In this document: piece by piece, positions 57,340-64,000 of the stretch
Numbering within the stretch: the first letter of the stretch is position 1
Layout: the number at the start of each line of letters is the position of its first letter
Source of the DNA: Triangularia verruculosa
Lineage: Eukaryota > Ascomycota > Sordariomycetes > Sordariales > Podosporaceae
Direction: 5' to 3'
Length of the DNA: 64,000 nt
Assembly: GCA_033296885.1 (NCBI GenBank)
Contig: MU863940.1
Location: 124,001-188,000 of the forward strand
Translations under genes and position numbers: made by a program
The notes under the pieces: model-generated
The model's database searches: none
What the model saw: only the letters and a program-made list of their open reading frames with translations
What the model was told of the DNA's origin: nothing

Positions 57340-57771
57340 TGTGACGAACCCCTGTACAGAACCTCTGAAAGGGATACTCGGTTAAAGGCAACTTCTGACA
57401 ATTAGTTCGGTGCAGCTAAACAGTGCACAACAAGATATCTCGATATAAACACAAGATACCGTAAATACAAACTGTAATTGTATACTGCGGAACTATCTAT
57501 CTACACCAGCCAATTCCTCCGTATATATAGACCTAGGGCCCCAGGTACCTCCGTACCTAGATCTATTTACTATTCCCTAGATCCTCCCGGATCTAGCTTC
57601 TAACCTCTAAATCCTTGGATCTAGCTCCAAATCCCTAGATCCATAGATTTATTTCCCAATTTCTAAATCCTCTGGCCCGTACTATTCCCTACCCCTACAG
57701 GCCCCACTTATCTATTCGCTCCGGTCTCCTTCGTCCTAGAGACCCCGCTTCTCTTAAACCGTAATATAATA
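57340..57771 (-). repeat. Gypsy LTR
   Basis: Boundaries are inferred. The left edge TGTGACGAACCCC abuts the interrupted transposase. The right edge is at AATATAATA, just before a polypyrimidine stretch (CTCCCTCTTTA, 57772-57782) that is the polypurine tract on the coding strand. The expected terminal CA appears as TA. The middle repeats CTAGATCC-type words several times (57541-57670). Confidence 0.65.
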
Positions 57772-57829
57772 CTCCCTCTTTAGGCCGAAGTCCCTACGGC
57801 CCAGTCCTCTTTTCCGTCATTAATAACGG

Positions 57830-58482
57830 TAAGTTTATTTTCCTCCTTTTTATCCTTTATTATATCTTTTAACCGGGTTTCTAAACGTTCGAAGGCCACC
57901 TATCCTAAGATTATCTATCGCAACGCCTTACTCGACATCGTCTTACGTAATTCTACCGCTATAGTTATCTCCTATACCTATTACGAACGCCGCTCCCTTT
58001 CTTACGAGCTCTCCTCTCCCGATTCCTTCTACTGCTCTTCCTATATCTCTTCTAATTAGCCCTTTTGTAAGACTAGTAGACTATCCGCTTCTAACCTTCG
58101 TAAGATCGTTACTTACTATAACCGTTTTAATTCTAATATAGAGAGGGCAGAGGTCGAATTATCTACCTTTATAGCTAAAGTCGCTCGTCTATGTAAGTAG
58201 AAAAAACTTTAGTTTAATAAAATGTCCTGTACCGTCTCCTGTAGTTTTAATAGTATAGAAAAGTTAGAAAGGGTTAAGCGCGAAGAACGATCTGCTCCTT
58301 CCGCTTCTTCTTAGGACCGTTCCGCAGCGGAGTCCTCTGCTTCCGTTCTTTCCGACTTCCCTTTCTTAAATTCCTCCTTAGGCCTTAACTAGCCCTCCGA
58401 CTTTCCCTTAGATCCTAATCTTAGTAGTCCTTTCTTCCTTATCGGCTAGGGCGCCGTTAATAGTATACCTTCAGCTTCTTAA
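57830..58482 (+). pseudogene. Antisense Cys-rich, coiled-coil frame inside the Gypsy
   Basis: About 217 codons in one frame without an indel, on the strand opposite to gag-pol, between the chromodomain and the LTR. It opens with basic residues (NRVSKRSKATYPKIIYRNAL), then a Cys/Tyr-spaced segment in which cysteines alternate with tyrosines at zinc-cluster-like spacing (YTYYERRSLSYELSSPDSFY, then CSSYIS). A charged helical stretch follows (NIERAEVELSTFIAKVARL, LERVKREER), then a Ser/Pro-rich end. Several TAG stops lie at CAG/CGA-like positions. I recall comparable small frames in other fungal Gypsy elements but cannot name a family. Confidence 0.6.
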
Positions 58483-58483
58483 A

Positions 58484-58830
58484 GTAGTTAAGGTACGTAA
58501 TACTAATTGTAGGTAAGTCCTTAGGTATTTATTAACTTTATAATATAATGTATAGTACGTCGACTACTATATTGGAAGCGCGGGTTCGATTCCTATCGAA
58601 GTTTTTAGTATCCAGATTTATAGGTACTACCTGTAAATTTAGGTATTTGTTTTTTTATTATAGTAATTAAAGTACGTAGCGCTAGTTATAAGTAGGTCCT
58701 TAGGTATTTATTAACCTTATAATATAGTATATAGTACGTTAATTATTACGTCGGAGGCGCGGATTCGATTTCCGTCGGGGTTTTATATCTAGATTTATAA
58801 GTACCGCCCGTAAATTTAGGTACTGTTCTT
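58484..58830 (+). repeat. Direct duplication with tRNA-like T-arm
   Basis: Two copies about 177 bp apart (58484-58660 and 58661 to about 58830). Each has a B-box/T-arm: GCGGGTTCGATTCC in copy 1 and GCGGATTCGATTTCCG in copy 2, preceded by an A-box-like TATAGTACG. Differences between copies are almost all C/T or G/A. Both end in a shared GTAAATTTAGGTA tail. Confidence 0.7.
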
Positions 58831-58844
58831 TTTATTTAGGCCGG

Positions 58845-61800
58845 TCTAAATATCGCCGATAGAATTCTTTTAGCTTATTTAGATAATTTAGATTTATTAT
58901 TAGTTCCTATAAATTATCCGTAGTTAAATAATCTAATTAATTAACTAAATATTCTAATTAACCTTCGTTAAACTATAAATCTAGTACTTCTTCTATATTA
59001 TACTCTTCTTCTTCGTCCTCCGCTATTTCCTAGGTATTAGTCTTACTCGCCGGTAATATAGGTTCTAAAAGTAAGATATAAAAAGTGTATAACCGTAGAT
59101 GTATTATATTAGGTAGCTTTAGTTTATATACCGTCTTCGAGATCTTCTTTTTAACTTTAAACGGGCCTACCCTTCTATAGTCTAGCTTCTTACTAGGTCT
59201 TTTAATACGTAAATTTCGTATTAATAAAAACACTTTATCCCCCTTTTTTAAGTAAGGTCCCTCGAGCTATTTAATATTATAGTATTTACGTATATATTTT
59301 CGGACGAACTTAAGTTTTTCCTTAAATTTAGCGTATAGTATATATAGCTTCCCTACTTTTACTACCGCCCTAGGCACCTTTGCCTCTGGCCCCTACCGTA
59401 GGTCTATTTCGAACCTATAATTTGCGAAGAATAGTGTAACTTTCGTTATTTTTGTGGGTATTGTATTGTATACGAGTTGTGCCGCTAGTAAGAGTTTAAT
59501 TTAGTTATTTTATTCGAAATTAATATAATTCTGTAGGTATTATTTTACAATCTGGTTAAGCCGTTCCGTCTGGCTGTCCGTTTATAGGTAATATATCGAC
59601 GATGCTTTACTCTTTACTCCTATTTACTTTATTAAAGCCTTTTAAAATTTCGATACGAATTTAGTATTGCGGTCTGTAATAAACTCTTTTGGCTATATAT
59701 ATATTACTATAACGTTTCGAAATACTATATTTACTAACTATTCCGTTATTTAGGTCTCCTTATAAGGTAAGAAGTATATTTATTTAGTAAGCCTGTCGAT
59801 TATTATTAAGATGTTATTATATTTAACGTCTATAGTTAGATCTTTAGATATTAGTAATTTAGTAATGAAGTCTATTGATACCGAACTTTATAGTTATTCC
59901 GCTATTAATAGTAACTTTAAAAACCTATATAGTTTATACCTCTCTACCCTTATTCTTCTATAAAGGTTATACTCTTAAAGTGTCTTTTTTATATCCTTTT
60001 TTAACCTTGGCTAGTTAAAATGCTGTTTGATTTTTTCCGTCGTCTTAGCTACTCCTATATATCTTCCGAGCTTCGACTTATAGATCTCCTAAATTAGCGT
60101 TTTCCGTTATTCCGGATCGACGTAGGCTCTATTATTATATTAGAGCCGGTAACGGTCGTCCTTTTAAATCCCTAATAGTTCTAATTTAACCTATCGTTCC
60201 TAATTATTACTATTGATATTACCTTAGTATTTATAGATGGTGGATTTCTCTCGGTATACTACGTAATACTCGGCCTATTACTGAAGTAGATACTTTAGTG
60301 TACCTTCTACTGTTTCCTATAGTAAAGGTGGTAATTCCTCCGCTACTTTCTCTTTATAGTAGTCCGCCCTTTTACTTAAAGCGTTTACTTTCGCGTTTTC
60401 GGATCCCTTTTTATAATAGATCTGAAAATTAAATTCGGATAAGAATTCTAATTATTTGCTTTGCTATACGTTAAGGACCTTAATAGTAATAAAGTACTTT
60501 AAGTTCTTATGATCTATATAGACCTAGACCTTGTAGTTGGTACCGCTGAGGTATAGTCTCCACTTCTCGAAGGCTTTAATAATAATAAGTAGTTTTTTAT
60601 TATAGATAGGGTAATTTTTATATAGTTCCTTTAGTTTCTTCGAAAAAAATACTACCGGGTGTAATTTCCTATCTTTATTTTACTATCCTAGTTACCCTCC
60701 GATAGTGTAATCGGAAGTATTTATTTCGATCTTAAAAAGTCGGCTTAAGTTAGGAAACTTAAGTATTAGATCTACTGTAATAGCGCTTTTGATAGTTTAA
60801 AAAGCCTCCTTTTACTCCTTTTCCTACTTAAATTCGGCGTCTTTCTTAGTTAGGTCGTTTAACGGCTTTATTATAGTACTGTAGTTCTATATAAATATTT
60901 AGTAGAAGTTCGTAAAACTTAGAAACTTTCGAACCTTAGTCTTTAGTTATTTTACCGTTTTTATTTATAGTTTCGGCTAGTTTTTAACTACTATAATTTT
61001 CCCTGGCTTTATCCGTATTTCTCTCGGTAAAATTAGATACCCTAGGTAGACCGTCTTTTATATATAGAACTTATTTTTATTTTTATTAATTAATAGTCTT
61101 ACTTTATATAGTGTATTTAAGATCTCTTTAATATACTATTTGTATTCCTTTAGAGTATATAAGTAGATAAGAATATTATTAAGGTAGTAAATTATTATTT
61201 TATCGAGATATTGGCGAATTGTGTAATTAATAAGGATTTGGAAAGTCGCTAGTATATTTATAAGCCTAAATAGTATAACGAGATACTCGAAGTATCTGTA
61301 AGGTATACGAAAAGCCGTCTTCTATTCGTTTTCCTCCTTAATTTATATATATACGTATTTAACTAGTATATTAAGCCTAGTAAATTATTATACCTTTAAT
61401 AATTGACTTTATAACCGCGAAATTAATAGTAGTAGGTAGCTGTTTTTTACTGTTTTTTGATTTAGTTGTCGATAATCTATATATAGTCGTAGACTTTTAT
61501 CTTTTTTCGGTACGAAGAAAATAGGATATTTAGCCGGCGATGTAAATACTCTAATATACCCCTTTTTAATATTTTCGTTTAAATATTTCCGTAACTCCTT
61601 ACTTTACTTGTTGTTAGTATAGTAGACTTAAAAGAGTTTAAGTTTTGTTCCTTCTTTGAACTTGATTTTATGGTCCTATAGTCCCCTCTTTAGTAGACTT
61701 TAAAGGTATTTTGCCGTAAATACCGGATACCCTTAATATTTTACCGGTACCTTTTTTTTATCGTCTTTCTTTATATTATTATAATAGGTATATTTATCTT

Positions 61801-62500
61801 TTATTGCTGCTATAATTTCCATTAATGTAATTGTTTTTATTAATCCTACTTTTTCGATTTTACCGCCTTTATTGATCGAGTATATTAATACCTCTTGTAT
61901 TTTTTATAGTAGTATTGTAGAGGGTACTTGTTTTGTACTTTATTTCCGCTGTACTTTTAATCTCCTATTGTTAGTCGAATACTCCCGATATATCTTCGGT
62001 TATAGATAGCCACCGTCCTTTTAATCGATATTTGGGTTGTAGTCCTTGTATTATAGCTGCCTTAGGATTATGTCCTTTTTTGGCCCTATATTTATAATAT
62101 CGAAAATTACCTTTATTATTTTTCCTAATATAGTAATGTTTAGTAGTAGTGTCTCTTTACTTACTAACTGCGTAGGGAAAGGTCCTTTTATAATAACCTT
62201 TTCCTCTTTTTTTCTCTATAAAACCTAGGTTTATTATACGAATCTTAGTAAAATTAAGTCCGCTTTGGCTCTATTATCTACAAACGTTTACGTTTAAAAA
62301 CCCTTTTAATATATTACTATTCGTAATTTTTTATCTTTTATGCCCCTCCTTTATACGGTAGCGATCTCGTTAATACTTTGTTTGTAGTTCTTTAGAGGTT
62401 TTCGGCTTCCGCGAAAGGCCGTGGCCCTTTTCCCGACTATTATTATACCTTTAGAGCGTCCTCTTTTATTAAACTATCTAGTAGTTCGAAATTAGCTAAC
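58845..62500 (-). pseudogene. Gypsy pol: protease/RT/RNase H/integrase/chromodomain
   Basis: Anchors seen, from right to left on the window. The reverse transcriptase box is at 61175-61186, where YLDD now reads YLNN inside IYYLNNILIYLYTLKEYK. The C-terminal integrase region (59030-59233) is open for 67 codons: IRNLRIKRPSKKLDYRRVGP, then FKVKKKISKTVYKLKLP. The chromodomain (58845-59029) reads EDEEEEYNIEEVLDL and then LEYLV, with stops where Trp and Gln codons are expected. RNase H and integrase core lie between but are too decayed for me to place exactly. The right limit is approximate. Confidence 0.75.
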
Positions 62501-64000
62501 TATTGTCGTTGGGCTTCTTTTTATTTTTCGTTTCTTATACTTTATCGAATCCTCCTTCGATTATATATCCGCCGCCCCTTTTCCGTAGCCCTGGCTTCGG
62601 CTTCGGCCTAAACGTCGTAGTATTTTTTAATTTTTATTTATAAGTAAAATACGTAATCCGGACTCTTATATTACACTAACTTATATTTTTCCTTATTAGC
62701 GCTATCTTTTTCCTAACTAATCGTTTACTTAAGGTAGTATCTTATATACCTAGGTATAAACCGTATAACCTGGAGTTCCTTTTCCAATTTGACTGGGTCT
62801 CCTTATCTCTATAGGAAATAGTCGTTTAACTCTTCCTATTGTCGTTCCTACCTGGCTATAGTTCTTGTAACGGGCTTAGGATCTCCGTTTCTTCCTAATT
62901 ACTATACTAGCCAGTATCCTTGGAGAGCCTTACTTTGGTAATGTTTAACGCACTTATATGTAATATACTAGAACTAAGGTATCCTCCTATGCTCTGGGTA
63001 TCTGGGATATAACTATACTGTATCTCCATTATATAGTTCGTATTATTTATAGTAAGGTACTTATCCGGGTATCTATAAGAGCCCTATATTAGCGATCTCC
63101 TTATTTTTCTAATACTTCTCTTAATCTAGTTCCCTAAATTTAAACTTACTTTTTCTATAAGTTAACTATAGTAGTCTTCTACGGTGTTACTTAAACTTGA
63201 TTTCTAGGACGATTTATTATTTATTATTTTATTAGAGTTATATAAGTAGTTGGCGATTATTTGTAGCTTACGCTACTTTATTTTCGAAATTGTAGTAGCG
63301 TTATTTAATTATCTCCCGTTAGTTCCGGAGTTCTTCTATCTTTTCCTCGAGTCCTTAGACTCGTTCTTTAGCCTAATTTAGGGTTCCTTTATTATTTAAG
63401 TCTAAGGTGCGGATTGTATTCGTGGTGAAAAACCGCTTTAATCGTCGTAGGGTTTCTTTAGAGGGTCCTGGAGCAGTGCTTTCCTCTTATCTTATAGTTC
63501 CTCTTATCGGTAGTTCTTGTTTTATAACGCGGTCTTCTTCTTCAGAGTTAACTGTTAATTCTCCTTCCTAAGGCTCGTACTTATAATCGCTGTCGGTGTA
63601 ATTGTCCGCTAAGTCCCGAAAATCCTCGTTAGAGTACTTTATACCGGAAATCTCTATTACCCGTATTATCTTAGCGATTATAGCCGTCTTTCTTACCTTT
63701 TAACGGAGCTACTTAAATGCCCGATAATCTCTCTTAAAGTGGCCTATCTTCCTACAGTTAAAGTATTTAAGGTTACCCTTACCTTAGCCTTAACCCTAAG
63801 GTCTCTATCGTTAAACCGCGTCGATTTTTATAGGCCCTACGTATATAGTTCCGGAATAACTAATACCCAGGTACTATCTTTTCCTTTTATCGTTAGATCG
63901 GTAAGTCCTATAATAACCCCGAGTGCCCTTCTTCTCTCTACGACGCTAGAATTGCCTATCGTCGATACGTATAGTTATAGCGATATACTTATCGATAGTA
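62500..64000 (-). pseudogene. Gypsy gag, decayed, truncated by window end
   Basis: A CCHC zinc knuckle at 63724-63765 reads YFNCRKIGHFKRDY: the first and last cysteines are now tyrosines, while the second Cys and the His remain. Left of it are short coding-like stretches with many stops, for example AEAEARATEKGRRIYNRRR near 62570. That much sequence between the knuckle and the protease is longer than I would expect. The N-terminal part lies outside the window. Confidence 0.6.

Larger units (their letters stand above)
57340..64000 (-). mobile_element. RIP-damaged chromodomain Gypsy retrotransposon, partial
   Basis: Reads from right to left: gag beyond and inside the right edge, then pol, chromodomain, an antisense frame, and the 3' LTR at 57340-57771. 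The other LTR is outside the window. Nearly every frame is broken by TAG/TAA stops, and the sequence is TA-rich and poor in CA/TG, as expected after RIP. It is inserted in pogo element 2; a target-site copy of about GACGG (57335-57339) should recur beyond its far end. Confidence 0.88.

Noticed and set aside
1..64000. CRISPR arrays, operons, bacterial promoters
   Set aside because: The sequence is eukaryotic and no spaced identical repeats of CRISPR type were seen.

Overview
This window reads as nuclear DNA of a filamentous ascomycete, most likely a sordariomycete, possibly Sordariales. The evidence is short introns of 45-100 bp with GTRNGT donors, CTAAC/CTGAC branch sites and CAG/TAG acceptors, GC-rich coding exons, a Zn(II)2Cys6 regulator, NLR-type STAND proteins, and a transposon block with dense C-to-T and G-to-A decay of the kind left by RIP. 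The species is an inference; no rRNA or marker gene is present.

Layout. 1-19.5 kb is housekeeping-like and widely spaced: an AT-hook plus Zn(II)2Cys6 transcription factor (2.1-4.6 kb), a membrane-anchored P-loop ATPase (5.6-7.1 kb, minus), a disordered Pro/Ser-rich protein (10.9-12.5 kb) behind a 22-bp minisatellite, a 1370-residue REB1/TTF-I-like Myb protein (14.0-18.1 kb) and a small secreted RlpA-like barrel protein (19.0-19.4 kb, minus). 19.5-34 kb holds a tandem pair of two-membrane-segment proteins ending in PPxY motifs, a tiny secreted peptide, a conserved orphan, a copper amine oxidase, a Dabb protein and an Asn/Gln-rich disordered protein.

34.7-44.2 kb is an NLR neighbourhood. A broken NLR (alpha/beta-hydrolase, lost NB-ARC, TPR) carries an AT-rich minisatellite where the nucleotide-binding domain should be. 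Next come a decayed CCCH finger fragment and several short tandem repeats. Then comes an intact six-exon NLR of 1520 residues: SesB-like hydrolase, NACHT, ankyrin repeats, fungal C2H2 module, and a Gln/Asn/Gly-rich tail.

45-54.7 kb holds an orphan three-exon gene, an aspartic protease with a basic tail, a Cys-rich single-pass membrane protein, a secreted Asp f 4-like protein, SFH5 and a glyoxalase-fold protein.

From about 54.9 kb composition changes abruptly to AT-rich, stop-riddled DNA. Three transposons are nested: a minus-strand pogo/Fot1-like element is interrupted by a plus-strand one, which is interrupted by a chromodomain Gypsy retrotransposon running out of the window. The Gypsy carries an extra antisense frame and a duplicated tRNA-like block. 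All show RIP-type damage, including loss of reverse transcriptase and zinc-knuckle residues.

Exon structures were worked out by eye from splice signals and frame continuity; none was checked against RNA or homologues.
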